Shown here piece after piece: positions 1-8,719 of a stretch of DNA of 64,000 nucleotides. Location of the stretch: positions 975,106 to 1,039,105 of the forward strand of contig NZ_BPFI01000001.1 in NCBI RefSeq assembly GCF_019972135.1. Reading direction: 5' to 3'. Origin of the DNA: Sulfurovum sp. TSL1 (GTDB taxonomy: Bacteria; Campylobacterota; Campylobacteria; Campylobacterales; Sulfurovaceae). The notes beneath the pieces are model-generated. The model saw only the letters and a program-made list of their open reading frames with translations. It ran no database searches and was not told where the DNA came from. The translations under genes and the position numbers were made by a program. How positions within the stretch are numbered: position 1 is the first letter of the stretch; each line of letters starts with the position of its first letter.

Positions 1-1052
1 AAATTCATTAGACTAGCATACACTTCCCCATGCTTCTTCGCAATACTTTTTATAGAATAATTCTCAATAATTTTCTTCTGAAGTTTTTCTGCTTTGATTG
101 CTGCTTCTTCATAATGGTTAAATACATACTTCATAGTTTCACAAAACATATCTTCTTTTGCCAAATATCCGTTAGATTCATCTATTATTGACGGAATAGC
201 TCCTACGGGAGTCGAGACCACTGGTAGCCTACTTGCTCCTGCTTCGAGGATCGAAAGGGGCATACCTTCCCAGAGTGAAGGTACTACCAGACAATGTGAT
301 TTACTTAACAGTTCAGAAACATTATTCTGTGAGCCTTTTAAGTATACATATTTTTCAAGTCCTAAGTCACTCACTTGTTTTTCCAATAGTACTTTATCTT
401 TTCCTCCACCAATGATGAGTAATTGAAAGTCAAAGCTTTTTCTCAATTCATTAGCACAGTCTATAAGAAACGGGTAATTTTTTGCTTCTTTTATATTGCC
501 CACTGCTATGAAAGTGAACTTCTCAAACTTTTCAATATCTACATTAAAATCTACAACTCTTATGCCATTAGGTATGACCTTATAATTCTCCTTATTGAAC
601 CATTGTTTCATATTTTCAGAAAATAATATATCTATTTCTCTAAATGGTTTCAAAAGAAAAATGATACCTTCTCTTAGTTTATTTCCAAAATGAACACTAT
701 GAGGTGTAAATACAACTTTTAACTTTGGAAATCTCATTCTTAAAATAACAGCAACTATCATAGCATGAGACATATGTGCATGGATAATATCAATCTCTTG
801 GTTTTTTATGTATGTACTTATTTCAAGTATCATTTTATAAAAGTTTTGAAATGATTTCTTTCTATGTAAAACAGTGACATTAATACCATTTTTTTCAAAT
901 TCAGATAAAAGTGCTGTTTCGTTTGAAAATGACACAATATAATTTTCAATATTTTTGTTTTTCTTAAATTCTATAGACATATCAAGTAGTACTTTTTCAG
1001 CACCACCTTGACCAAGACCGGAAATAAGGTGCAGGGAATTAATATCTTTCAT
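1..1052 (-). CDS. Glycosyltransferase family 4 (C-terminus cut by window edge)
   Basis: Cytoplasmic retaining glycosyltransferase of the GT-B/GT4 type, expected to add a sugar from a nucleotide donor to the lipid-linked repeat unit. My translation of the minus strand is open from an ATG at 1052 to the window edge. It starts MKDINSLHLISGLGQGGAEK, the usual glycine-rich acceptor-side loop. It carries a HAHMSHA motif, VIPNGI in the linker and the donor-site block SLWEGMPLSILEAGA, followed by PVVSTPVGAIPSII. About 350 residues are seen and the last few are missing. It is the most distal visible gene of the polysaccharide operon. A short remnant of another GT4 C-terminus ends 4 bp upstream of its start. 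The sugar specificity cannot be read from the sequence. Confidence 0.9.
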   Translation of the reverse strand, partial: MKDINSLHLISGLGQGGAEKVLLDMSIEFKKNKNIENYIVSFSNETALLSEFEKNGINVTVLHRKKSFQNFYKMILEISTYIKNQEIDIIHAHMSHAMIVAVILRMRFPKLKVVFTPHSVHFGNKLREGIIFLLKPFREIDILFSENMKQWFNKENYKVIPNGIRVVDFNVDIEKFEKFTFIAVGNIKEAKNYPFLIDCANELRKSFDFQLLIIGGGKDKVLLEKQVSDLGLEKYVYLKGSQNNVSELLSKSHCLVVPSLWEGMPLSILEAGASRLPVVSTPVGAIPSIIDESNGYLAKEDMFCETMKYVFNHYEEAAIKAEKLQKKIIENYSIKSIAKKHGEVYASLMN

Positions 1053-1055
1053 TTT

Positions 1056-1229
1056 TTAAACTCTAAAAACTTTTTCAAGTCTTTCTCCTGGAATCATTTC
1101 AGAAAAAGTTTCAATAATGCATGATCTTGCACGTTTTTCAATTTCATATCTTAGTTTTTCATCTTTTAAGCGCATTTCAAATTCCCTACATGCACTTAGT
1201 TGATATTTGGCACAAAATTTGTTTTTGGA
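1056..1229 (-). pseudogene. Remnant of a second GT4 glycosyltransferase (C-terminal ~57 codons)
   Basis: Between the GT2 gene and the last GT4 gene lies an open minus-strand frame of about 57 codons with no proper start. It is bounded upstream by TGA at 1230-1232 and ends in TAA at 1056-1058. It reads like the C-terminal helix region of GT4 enzymes: REFEMRLKDEKLRYEIEKRA, then SCIIETFSEMIPGERLEKVF. No N-terminal or donor-site part is present. I infer a gene lost by deletion or recombination between neighbouring glycosyltransferase genes. A short real peptide from the internal ATG is possible but unlikely. Confidence 0.6.
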
Positions 1230-1247
1230 TCATTCATTTTATTCTCA

Positions 1248-2051
1248 TTATGTTCTAATTTTTGAAACAATAAGCATTCGCAAGAATTTTAAACTTCTAT
1301 ATATTACAAGAATCACATATAGAAAAAAACCAATGAGTTTTTCATTTAATAAAATTTTATAATTTACTAGCCCACCTTTGTACATATTAAACATATTACC
1401 CGACAAACCAGATACTCCATATTCAGCTTTAAAAAGGTAGGTAAGTTTAGACTTCAAAAGTATTGCATCATTACCATTTAATACAATTTCAAGCCATAAT
1501 AAATAATCCTCAGAATATTTCTTGAATTCTCTAAATCTAGAAAGAAAACCTCTTTTAAGCATTACTGTTGGTGTACTGAATCTATTACTGAATAACAACT
1601 TACTTTTTGTAATTTTTTCTATTTCATCAATTTTCTTCGACTCAATTAAAACATTATTTGCATCTACCACTTCATACAAGTGCCCACTCAATACAACGTC
1701 AGGATGTTCAGACATATAATTGTACTGAAGTTCTAACTTTTGTGGATGCCATGAGTCATCCGCATCCAAGAAGGCAATATATTCTCCCTTCGCATTGTCC
1801 CATCCCACATTCCTGGCTTTTGCCGGTCCTGCATTTTTGTCAAGTTCTATGAGCTTGATTGGTACGTTTTTTTCTTGTTCTTTAGCATAGCTTTTTATAA
1901 TATCACATGAATTATCCATGCTTTTATCATCCACTATAACAACCTCCAAAGGTAGTAAAGTTTGGTTCACTATGGAATCCAATGCCCTTACTATTGTCTT
2001 TTCAGCATTGTAACAAGGTATCACTACACTCACATTTGCTCTGTCAATCAT
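1248..2051 (-). CDS. Glycosyltransferase family 2
   Basis: Inverting GT-A glycosyltransferase of family 2, 267 residues, probably acting on the cytoplasmic face of the inner membrane in repeat-unit assembly. The N-terminus VSVVIPCYNAEKTIVRALDS is the classic nucleotide-binding start. VVIVDDKSMDNS and GEYIAFLDADDSWHPQKL give the two Asp motifs, with DAD around residue 97 as the metal/nucleotide site. A hydrophobic stretch near residues 235-255 (IGFFLYVILVIYRSL) suggests membrane association. The start overlaps the stop of the EpsG-like gene by one base, so the two are translationally linked. Acceptor and donor are unknown. Confidence 0.9.
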   Translation of the reverse strand: MIDRANVSVVIPCYNAEKTIVRALDSIVNQTLLPLEVVIVDDKSMDNSCDIIKSYAKEQEKNVPIKLIELDKNAGPAKARNVGWDNAKGEYIAFLDADDSWHPQKLELQYNYMSEHPDVVLSGHLYEVVDANNVLIESKKIDEIEKITKSKLLFSNRFSTPTVMLKRGFLSRFREFKKYSEDYLLWLEIVLNGNDAILLKSKLTYLFKAEYGVSGLSGNMFNMYKGGLVNYKILLNEKLIGFFLYVILVIYRSLKFLRMLIVSKIRT

Positions 2052-3148
2052 TAAGATATCTCCAGATCTTGAAAGATTCTTCCTGTATAGGTTTGCAGGA
2101 AGAGTACATTTAAACCTAGCAACAAAAGGATAAATAATGTTGCATACTTTTTACTAACAGTACGAACAATCATATAACTTACAATCGGTAAGATAAGCCA
2201 GGAAAAAATAGCAAATCTATCATTGAAAATAACAAAAGAAAATAGATGGTAAATACTATTGAGTAACATATAGATTGAAAGCCAGTTATGAACTGTCACT
2301 TTTTGATCGCTACTAATTTTTTTTCTTAAAAAAACATATAAAAATATGGGGAAAAAAGAAAAGAGCGCAAAATCCAACCGAAACCCTGTTCTATAATTGA
2401 TTTCTTCAAATCTATCATCCAGGTAAGCACTATACCTTGCCTCCGAGGCCAACATTTCCCCCAGAGGACCCGAAATCACCTCGTTGATGCCTAAGACAGA
2501 TAGCACCACACTCCCAGCCAGAATGGCTGATGATATTTTCAGGAGTCCTCTCTCTTTGAATAATATAAACAAAGTCGCAAAAGGTAAAACTAGAAACATG
2601 CCGCTGTGCATCAAACCAGAAATAAGTAAGAAAAAAAATGCCTTTCTGTTTTTATCCTCCATCAGATAGCTTATGGCCAGTATCATGAACATCAATCCCA
2701 AACCTTGCCGTTTTCCATTGACGATGTAAAAAAGAAAATAGGGATAAAGCACATAAAAAGAAAATACGATATATCTTTCAAACGTGGGGAAAATATTTTT
2801 CAGTGCTTTATGAAAAGTCAGGATGGCGATCAGATATATAACTAGAAATAAAATATGCGGATTATCGGTAAACTGTCCTACTGTCCAGTTCAATAATCTA
2901 AAAAGATATTCTCCTGTTTGATAGGTAAACACCTCATCAAATGAAAACTCCCGAAACTTCAAAAACCCCATAGCATAACGGTACGAGTCACCTGCAAAAG
3001 GCTGAACTGTTATTACTATACCAAGTAGTATAAGCGAGAGAAGAAGTACAAAGACTGTCCCTGCACGACCCAAATTGTTCCTTCTATCCGATAGAAAGGT
3101 CAGAGTAAGAAGCATAAATAATGCATAGGGAACCAAAAGATAATGCAC
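2051..3148 (-). CDS. EpsG-family polysaccharide polymerase/membrane protein
   Basis: Polytopic inner-membrane protein of 365 residues with about ten hydrophobic segments and a hydrophilic loop FAGDSYRYAMGFLKFREFSF between early helices. The arrangement GDSYRY..., GEYLFRLLNW..., LFLVIYLIA and the YPYFLFYIVNGKRQGLGLMF block are typical of the EpsG family, which is proposed to polymerise exopolysaccharide or O-antigen repeat units in the periplasm. It sits among glycosyltransferases and a flippase and is the only Wzy-like candidate here, so I infer it is the polymerase of this locus. Direct proof of the activity of this family is limited. Confidence 0.8.
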   Translation of the reverse strand: MHYLLVPYALFMLLTLTFLSDRRNNLGRAGTVFVLLLSLILLGIVITVQPFAGDSYRYAMGFLKFREFSFDEVFTYQTGEYLFRLLNWTVGQFTDNPHILFLVIYLIAILTFHKALKNIFPTFERYIVFSFYVLYPYFLFYIVNGKRQGLGLMFMILAISYLMEDKNRKAFFFLLISGLMHSGMFLVLPFATLFILFKERGLLKISSAILAGSVVLSVLGINEVISGPLGEMLASEARYSAYLDDRFEEINYRTGFRLDFALFSFFPIFLYVFLRKKISSDQKVTVHNWLSIYMLLNSIYHLFSFVIFNDRFAIFSWLILPIVSYMIVRTVSKKYATLFILLLLGLNVLFLQTYTGRIFQDLEIS

Positions 3149-3151
3149 CTA

Positions 3152-4060
3152 TTACTCCTTCACTCTGTAATTACCGCATACTGCAGGTTCCAATCCTGAT
3201 TTTCGTCCAGCTTTTATCCCTTGAATAGTTGCTAGTAAAGGATTCAACGATCTATCAGCTCTTGAGTAAGAAACTCCAAGTAACACCAACCTCATAAATG
3301 CTGTCATTCTGTGATACCATTTTAGGTGTCTTGTGATTACCAAACTTCTGTTGTGTGCAAGTCCTCTCATGTATCCGGGGATATCACTTAACACTCTACA
3401 ACCACCTGTATCTGCAGCTAAATGTAACAGTCTCGCATCTGCTTTAAAAAGTATTTTATAGCTTAACTTTTTTATCCTTAACGACAGGTCTGTCTCTTCA
3501 TACAAAGCTGCACCTACATTGAGTACCTCATCAACACCATTCACTTTTTCCATAACTTCTTTTCTGACACTAAAGTTCCCACCCGGAACGTGTGAAACGA
3601 TTTGATCATGTTTGCTGGCAAACCCTCTATGAGGAGTGCATGTCCATGGATGAAAACTCCCTGATGGTTCCCTCGCATCAAGGCCTCTGTGTTGTTCATC
3701 TATTCCCCCGCCTACAAGACCAACCTCAGGATCTTCATAACAGCTTGCATGATTTTTAATAAGAAACTCGTTACTTCTTATATCATCATCTATGTATAAA
3801 ATAATTTCATATTTGGCATTTTGCCAGCCAAAATTTCTTGCCTGAGGCAGACCTTTAAATCCAAGGTTTCTAAAGTATCTTATTTTGCCAGGTGTGTTTT
3901 TTACCAGCTCTTCCACCTTTTCGTTGATATTATCTGATTGGTCAACCACAAGGATCTCATATTTTTCAAAATCCTGATGTAGCATGTCATTAATAGAATC
4001 ATATAAAAACTCATCCCTATTTAAAGTAGGGATTACCACACTTACTCCGAGTTCATTCAT
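3152..4060 (-). CDS. Glycosyltransferase family 2
   Basis: GT2-family enzyme of 302 residues. The start LGVSVVIPTLNRDEFLYDSI and the motif EILVVDQSDN form the nucleotide-binding half. The metal site is in YEIILYIDDDIRSN, near residue 93. EETDLSLRIKK (around residue 188) matches the conserved ED/ETDL acceptor-side motif with the catalytic acid. No clear transmembrane helix is visible apart from a weak hydrophobic patch near residue 258. It overlaps the upstream GT4 gene by 4 bp (ATGA), a sign of translational coupling. It probably adds one sugar of the repeat unit; linkage unknown. Confidence 0.88.
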   Translation of the reverse strand: MNELGVSVVIPTLNRDEFLYDSINDMLHQDFEKYEILVVDQSDNINEKVEELVKNTPGKIRYFRNLGFKGLPQARNFGWQNAKYEIILYIDDDIRSNEFLIKNHASCYEDPEVGLVGGGIDEQHRGLDAREPSGSFHPWTCTPHRGFASKHDQIVSHVPGGNFSVRKEVMEKVNGVDEVLNVGAALYEETDLSLRIKKLSYKILFKADARLLHLAADTGGCRVLSDIPGYMRGLAHNRSLVITRHLKWYHRMTAFMRLVLLGVSYSRADRSLNPLLATIQGIKAGRKSGLEPAVCGNYRVKE

Positions 4061-5193
4061 ACATTTTCCTCTATCGCCTTAAATACTTTTTCACTAAAGT
4101 GTTTCCAGGTTGCTTCATTAAGTACTCGCTGTCTGGCTTTCATTCCCTCTTGTTTGAAAACCTGTGGTTCAACTACAAGTTGTTTGAAATAGTGAGCCAA
4201 TTGATGATAATCATTCCTTTCTATCAGCCAACCACCATTTTGATGCTTGACAGCATCAGGTATACCCCCCTGATTTGAACCGATAGCAGGAATTCCCGAA
4301 GACTGCGCTTCTAAAAATACCAGTCCAAATCCTTCAACTGACTTTTGATCTTTTTCCTCTCTGGTACACAAAACAAAAAGATCACTTGCCTGATATACTT
4401 TAGGTAGATCATCCTCTTCGATAAATCCATACCAATGGATGTACTGATCAACGTTTAGTTCAATAGCCAGTTTTTTTAACTCTTTCAGATAACTACCTCG
4501 ACCTATGATACAATAACAGAGCTCATCCAGGGTTTTATGATCTAAAAGTGCCAATGCCCTTAGTACAGCATCATGAGCTTTATGCTTAACGATTCGTGAA
4601 GTTGTGAGAATGATCTTTTTATCTATCGGTAAATTTAACTCTTCTCTAACACTTTTTTTATCCTCAACTGGGTAAAACCTCTGTTCATCTACACCTAGTG
4701 TACATACTGTAGTATTGACAGTTGGAAACTGCTCTAAAATGGTGTTTTGAGTATAGTGGCTGTTACATATGACTAGTTTGGCTCTTGAGAGTACATATTT
4801 TCTCAACCAAGATAAAATAGTGTTTTTGAATGTTTTTTCGCCTTGCATGATATCATTACCATGAGCTAAGACTACCACATTTTTATAGCCTGAAAGTACC
4901 GCGATGAGTGCTTCAGGATGCCAGACTCCCGTGATGACCAATGTATCTTTAGGATACTTTCTTAAAAGCTTATAAGATTCAAACTCTTTTAAAAACCTTT
5001 TGGGTGAAACCCGCTTTATGGGATATAGATCATCTCTGTATCCTTTTTCTATCTCTCTTTCCTGACTTATCACTTCTACATCCCACCCGTTATGTATAAA
5101 CTGCTTGACGATCTCATCACAAAGCCTTGATATACCACCCTCTAGTGGTGGAAAGTCATAACTGAAAAATAAAAGTTTATTTTTTATCATCAT
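4057..5193 (-). CDS. Glycosyltransferase family 4
   Basis: GT-B fold glycosyltransferase, 378 residues. The N-terminal acceptor loop is FFSYDFPPLEGGISRLCDEI. The donor domain contains TTSRIVKHKAHDAVLRALA, VIGRGSYLKELKKLA, and the nucleotide-sugar site DLFVLCTREEKDQKSVEGFG followed by LVFLEAQSSGIPAIGS, with the E-x7-E spacing of GT4. It resembles PimB/mannosyltransferase-like enzymes. As manC lies in the same operon, GDP-mannose is one plausible donor, but this is inference. It overlaps the next upstream gene by 17 bp, unusually deep, yet both reading frames are intact. Confidence 0.9.
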   Translation of the reverse strand: MMIKNKLLFFSYDFPPLEGGISRLCDEIVKQFIHNGWDVEVISQEREIEKGYRDDLYPIKRVSPKRFLKEFESYKLLRKYPKDTLVITGVWHPEALIAVLSGYKNVVVLAHGNDIMQGEKTFKNTILSWLRKYVLSRAKLVICNSHYTQNTILEQFPTVNTTVCTLGVDEQRFYPVEDKKSVREELNLPIDKKIILTTSRIVKHKAHDAVLRALALLDHKTLDELCYCIIGRGSYLKELKKLAIELNVDQYIHWYGFIEEDDLPKVYQASDLFVLCTREEKDQKSVEGFGLVFLEAQSSGIPAIGSNQGGIPDAVKHQNGGWLIERNDYHQLAHYFKQLVVEPQVFKQEGMKARQRVLNEATWKHFSEKVFKAIEENV

Positions 5194-6541
5194 TCATCCC
5201 TAATAGGTTGTCAAACACTTCAACAAAAGATTTTACTTGAGATGAAGAAAGATATCTTTTGTAGTATTCATTTTCAGATTGAAAGTCATCAATAGTTTTT
5301 TCCATATGGTCAGTCACTATTTTTATATCGTTATCCAAATTTTTTGTTAAAAAAATACCTTTCCCTGTTTTTTCAAGTTCTTTTTTGGCTTCGCTTGACT
5401 CATAAACATCGGAAATCACATATTTCTGTAATGCTATATAATCAACCATCTTAGCAAAATTGCACCACCAAAAATTTTCACCACCTGTTAACAATATACA
5501 GCTATGTGCATTTTTGATTTCCTTATAAAGCTCAAGTTGAGGAATATGATCTATAAATTCAATAGCTTGATTTACATATTTGTATTGATCCATATATTTC
5601 GATATATTTTTAAAATTGATCTCTTTTCTTCCTATGATTTTAATCTTAAATTGAATATTTTCTTTTTCTACGACATTATCCAAAACTTTAAATATGTAAT
5701 CATCGTACTTTTCTTGAAATTCACCTACAAATATTAAATACTTTTCTTCATTATCCATTAACCTTGTATCATCAATATACTCATCATCTATTCCGGTAGG
5801 TATAAATTGAAATTTATTTGATTGTATATGATATAAATCTTTGAATATTTGTTCATAAGAAGAAGATAATCCGGTGATTTTATCAGCTATATTCATAGAT
5901 CTTAAATGTAGATTTTTTATATTTTCATCTATCAGTTTATGGTGGGTATTATACCTTTCTCCATATCCAAGAGGATCACGAAAGTCAGAAATCCATTTAA
6001 TAGCATTTTTTGACTTCAAATTTAAACCTATTTTTAGTACCGAATCAGGATTTGTAGTAGTATAAACTAATTTGATATTATGTTTTTTTATCAGCTCATT
6101 AGATACTTTGGTTGCAGGATCCACCCATGTCCAGTAGGCATCAGGTATAGTTTTAAAAAAATTTTGTATATCTGATTTTAATTTTTTTAAAAAGCTGGTT
6201 TTTGTTATCCTGTTACTGTCACTATCATTTGAAGAATTCATCTTGATATTTTTCTTCATAGCTTTAAAAGTTCTATCCTTACCACCTAAAGCCATTCTTA
6301 AGCCTCTTATTGTGGGCTCTATATATCTTACTCTATGTATCTCTACATCCTCTGTAAGTTCATCTAATAAATTTAGATCTTCATTATAGTTGTAGTTTAT
6401 ATCTGTAGTGACGACAATAGGTTTATAACCATATTGAGGCAAATATTTCACAAGTTTATGCACTCTAAACATCGCGGCATGTGACTGGGGTGCAAAAAAG
6501 GGCGCGATGATCAAAATAGGGATTTTCTTATTTGAATTCAT
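5177..6541 (-). CDS. GT4-like glycosyltransferase (divergent)
   Basis: A 454-residue protein starting IPILIIAPFFAPQSHAAMFR, which is the acceptor-side loop of GT4-like proteins of the 'glycosyltransferase 4-like' N-domain. It has an internal low-complexity Asn/Ser stretch (KMNSSNDSDSNRI, around residue 105). The C-terminal half has FVGEFQEKYDDYIFKVLDNV, IKIIGRK and a weak ILLTGGENFWWCNFAKMVDY block where the E-x7-E donor motif is normally found; the canonical glutamate pair is not clear. It is AT-richer and lysine/asparagine-richer than its neighbours, suggesting separate acquisition. It may be a catalytically divergent GT4. Confidence 0.75.
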   Translation of the reverse strand: MNSNKKIPILIIAPFFAPQSHAAMFRVHKLVKYLPQYGYKPIVVTTDINYNYNEDLNLLDELTEDVEIHRVRYIEPTIRGLRMALGGKDRTFKAMKKNIKMNSSNDSDSNRITKTSFLKKLKSDIQNFFKTIPDAYWTWVDPATKVSNELIKKHNIKLVYTTTNPDSVLKIGLNLKSKNAIKWISDFRDPLGYGERYNTHHKLIDENIKNLHLRSMNIADKITGLSSSYEQIFKDLYHIQSNKFQFIPTGIDDEYIDDTRLMDNEEKYLIFVGEFQEKYDDYIFKVLDNVVEKENIQFKIKIIGRKEINFKNISKYMDQYKYVNQAIEFIDHIPQLELYKEIKNAHSCILLTGGENFWWCNFAKMVDYIALQKYVISDVYESSEAKKELEKTGKGIFLTKNLDNDIKIVTDHMEKTIDDFQSENEYYKRYLSSSQVKSFVEVFDNLLGMNDDKK

Positions 6542-7658
6542 TGATACAACTTTTGTAATATTTGATATTTTCTTTTAACTTTTCTTCTATATTAAAATAT
6601 TTTACTATATCTTTTCTATTTTCAATTCCAATATACTCTGTATCATTACTATCCAATAGAGAAAGAATTTTTTCTGCTACATCTATGATATTGTCAGGGT
6701 CAATTATCTCTAAATGATGTGCAACTTTTTTCAACTCTTCCCCTGAAGTTCTATTTGAATAAATGGTTGGTAATTTCAAAGCCATTGCTTCCAAAGGTGC
6801 CAAACTAAATGCTTCTGCATAAGACGGATAAATGGCCACATCTGACTCTACCAACATTGCCTCCATTGACTCTTTCGACACATGCCCTGTAAACTCGAGT
6901 AAATCATGATACTGTTTATCTACCAAACTGTAAATCTTTTCTTTTATCGAGATACCATCTTCGAAGGTATCTTTCCCTATAAACCTTAGTTTTGCTTCAG
7001 GCCTTTTCTCTTTTACCATGTTCCACGCTTTCGCAAGGGAGAGTACCCCTTTTTTACGCATCAGTGAACCGCTAAAACTCACTAGATAGTTTTTTGTAAA
7101 CTCTTTTTTACATCTATTTTCATCCGGTATTTTGACCCCGTTGTAAATCGTTGTAATATTTTTATCTAAGTTAAATATCTTTTTGGTCTTTTGCGCAGTA
7201 TAGTCACTGACGGAACAGATATAGTCTGATTTTTGCAATGCTCTTTTTTCGATCAGAAATGTTAACTTCGAAACTCTAGTACCCATCTCTTTTGCAAAAT
7301 AGGTGACTGAACCATGTAGTCTTATGATCACAGGTATCGTCAACTTTGGCCAGAATGCTGATACCCCTTCAAAATCGACAGATTCAACTATGTCTAGGTC
7401 TTCTTCTTTGATCAAACTTTTTATTTGATATCCTAGTCTAGTGCTATTGGTAAAAAATGCCGTTTTACCTCCCCATGACTTAAGTCTTACCACCCTGACA
7501 CCTTCTATCTCTTTATCTTCTTCTATATCAGGATAGATACCTACTACTATAACACGATGCCCGCTTTTTCTCAGTGAAGTAGCCAACTCATAAGTAAAAG
7601 TACCTATACCTCCACATTTATAGGGAGGATATTCATTACATACTAAACAGATATTCAT
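6528..7658 (-). CDS. Glycosyltransferase family 4
   Basis: GT4 enzyme of 376 residues from the ATG at 7658. I chose this start because its ATGA overlaps the stop of the acyltransferase gene, and because family homology begins at MNICLVCNEYPPYKCGGIGT; a longer frame to 7694 would add 12 unlikely residues. Domains: acceptor loop GGIGTFTYELATSL, linker TIYNGVKIP, donor domain SFSGSLMRKKGVLSLAKAW, FIGKD, and DVAIYPSYAEAFSLAPLEAM with the E-x7-E motif. It probably contributes one sugar to the same repeat unit as its neighbours. It overlaps the downstream GT4-like gene by 14 bp. Confidence 0.9.
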   Translation of the reverse strand: MNICLVCNEYPPYKCGGIGTFTYELATSLRKSGHRVIVVGIYPDIEEDKEIEGVRVVRLKSWGGKTAFFTNSTRLGYQIKSLIKEEDLDIVESVDFEGVSAFWPKLTIPVIIRLHGSVTYFAKEMGTRVSKLTFLIEKRALQKSDYICSVSDYTAQKTKKIFNLDKNITTIYNGVKIPDENRCKKEFTKNYLVSFSGSLMRKKGVLSLAKAWNMVKEKRPEAKLRFIGKDTFEDGISIKEKIYSLVDKQYHDLLEFTGHVSKESMEAMLVESDVAIYPSYAEAFSLAPLEAMALKLPTIYSNRTSGEELKKVAHHLEIIDPDNIIDVAEKILSLLDSNDTEYIGIENRKDIVKYFNIEEKLKENIKYYKSCINEFK

Positions 7659-8719
7659 ACTGTATACTCTTTTTTGGAAAATTTTAACGAGCAATATTTT
7701 TTACTCCAGTCTATACATGGCTTTTCTATTAAGTGATAACAGAGCACTGGTAATACTAATAAACTAGCTAAAAAGACTGTCCATCCTAAAAAGGTTGCTC
7801 CAAATAATTCAAAACCAAGATAAATAGCAAGCATATGCGTAAGATAAATTCCATATGAATACTTTGAGATAATTTCAGTAAGTTTTTTTAGCCAGTGCCC
7901 ATAATTATCATTCATGAGTACCAAAGTAAATCCAATTAGTATTGCACTAAACACTTGTATAAAAAAATGATAATTAATCATTCTGGCAAATAAAATAATT
8001 ACGATAACTACCAAAATATATTGGGACGGAATGATCTTTCCTTCGTATTCTTTTTGCGCGTAATAAGCACCCACTCCAGGTATGAAACATAACCCCCATT
8101 TGGCATAGTCTGGAATTTGTATATATAGTAACAACTTATTCACAGAATCAACTTTCGTTTTAAGCACAAAAAAAAGCAAAAGAAGAATGAAAAACAAAAA
8201 AATCATTTTCCATTTTGTATCTGTATCCTTGATATAATAAAACAATATAGGAAGAAAAAAATACATTTGAAACTCATAGGGCAAGCTCCATAATGGCCCT
8301 AAAATATCTGGCGGTATAGTAAAGTTTTGGATGAGTAACAAATTTTGAATAAAACCACTAAAAGATATTTCCGGATAACGAAAATATATTCCATTTTCAA
8401 AATAAGAAGGAACTTGTGTCAAATAATAGAATAGAACCACAATAAGAGATAATGGATAAATACGGAAAAATCTTCTCAGCATAAAGTCCGTATATAAATG
8501 TTCACTTTTTTCCCTTAGTCTTTCCAATGACATCATAAGTACATAGCTTGTTAACACAAAAAAGATTGCTACACCTGTGCTTCCCAATAAACTAGGTTCA
8601 AAAACTCCCAAAAAAACTGGATTTCCCCACCAAAGTAAGGTATGTGCTACTACAACCAAAAGTACTGCTACTGAACGCCATAAATCAACTAATGAATACA
8701 TATAAGGTTGGTGGGTCAT
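7655..8719 (-). CDS. Acyltransferase family 3 (OafA/YrhL-like membrane O-acyltransferase)
   Basis: Integral membrane acyltransferase of 354 residues with about ten helices, expected to transfer an acetyl or similar group to a sugar hydroxyl of the polysaccharide. The N-terminus shows SLVDLWRSVAVLLVVVAHTL, whose RxxAVLLVVxxH pattern contains the conserved His of family 3. The second conserved part is RRFFRIYPLS (around residue 92). It lacks the C-terminal SGNH periplasmic domain found in longer relatives. It overlaps both neighbours by 4 bp (ATGA), so it is part of the same translational unit. Confidence 0.9.
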   Translation of the reverse strand: MTHQPYMYSLVDLWRSVAVLLVVVAHTLLWWGNPVFLGVFEPSLLGSTGVAIFFVLTSYVLMMSLERLREKSEHLYTDFMLRRFFRIYPLSLIVVLFYYLTQVPSYFENGIYFRYPEISFSGFIQNLLLIQNFTIPPDILGPLWSLPYEFQMYFFLPILFYYIKDTDTKWKMIFLFFILLLLFFVLKTKVDSVNKLLLYIQIPDYAKWGLCFIPGVGAYYAQKEYEGKIIPSQYILVVIVIILFARMINYHFFIQVFSAILIGFTLVLMNDNYGHWLKKLTEIISKYSYGIYLTHMLAIYLGFELFGATFLGWTVFLASLLVLPVLCYHLIEKPCIDWSKKYCSLKFSKKEYTV

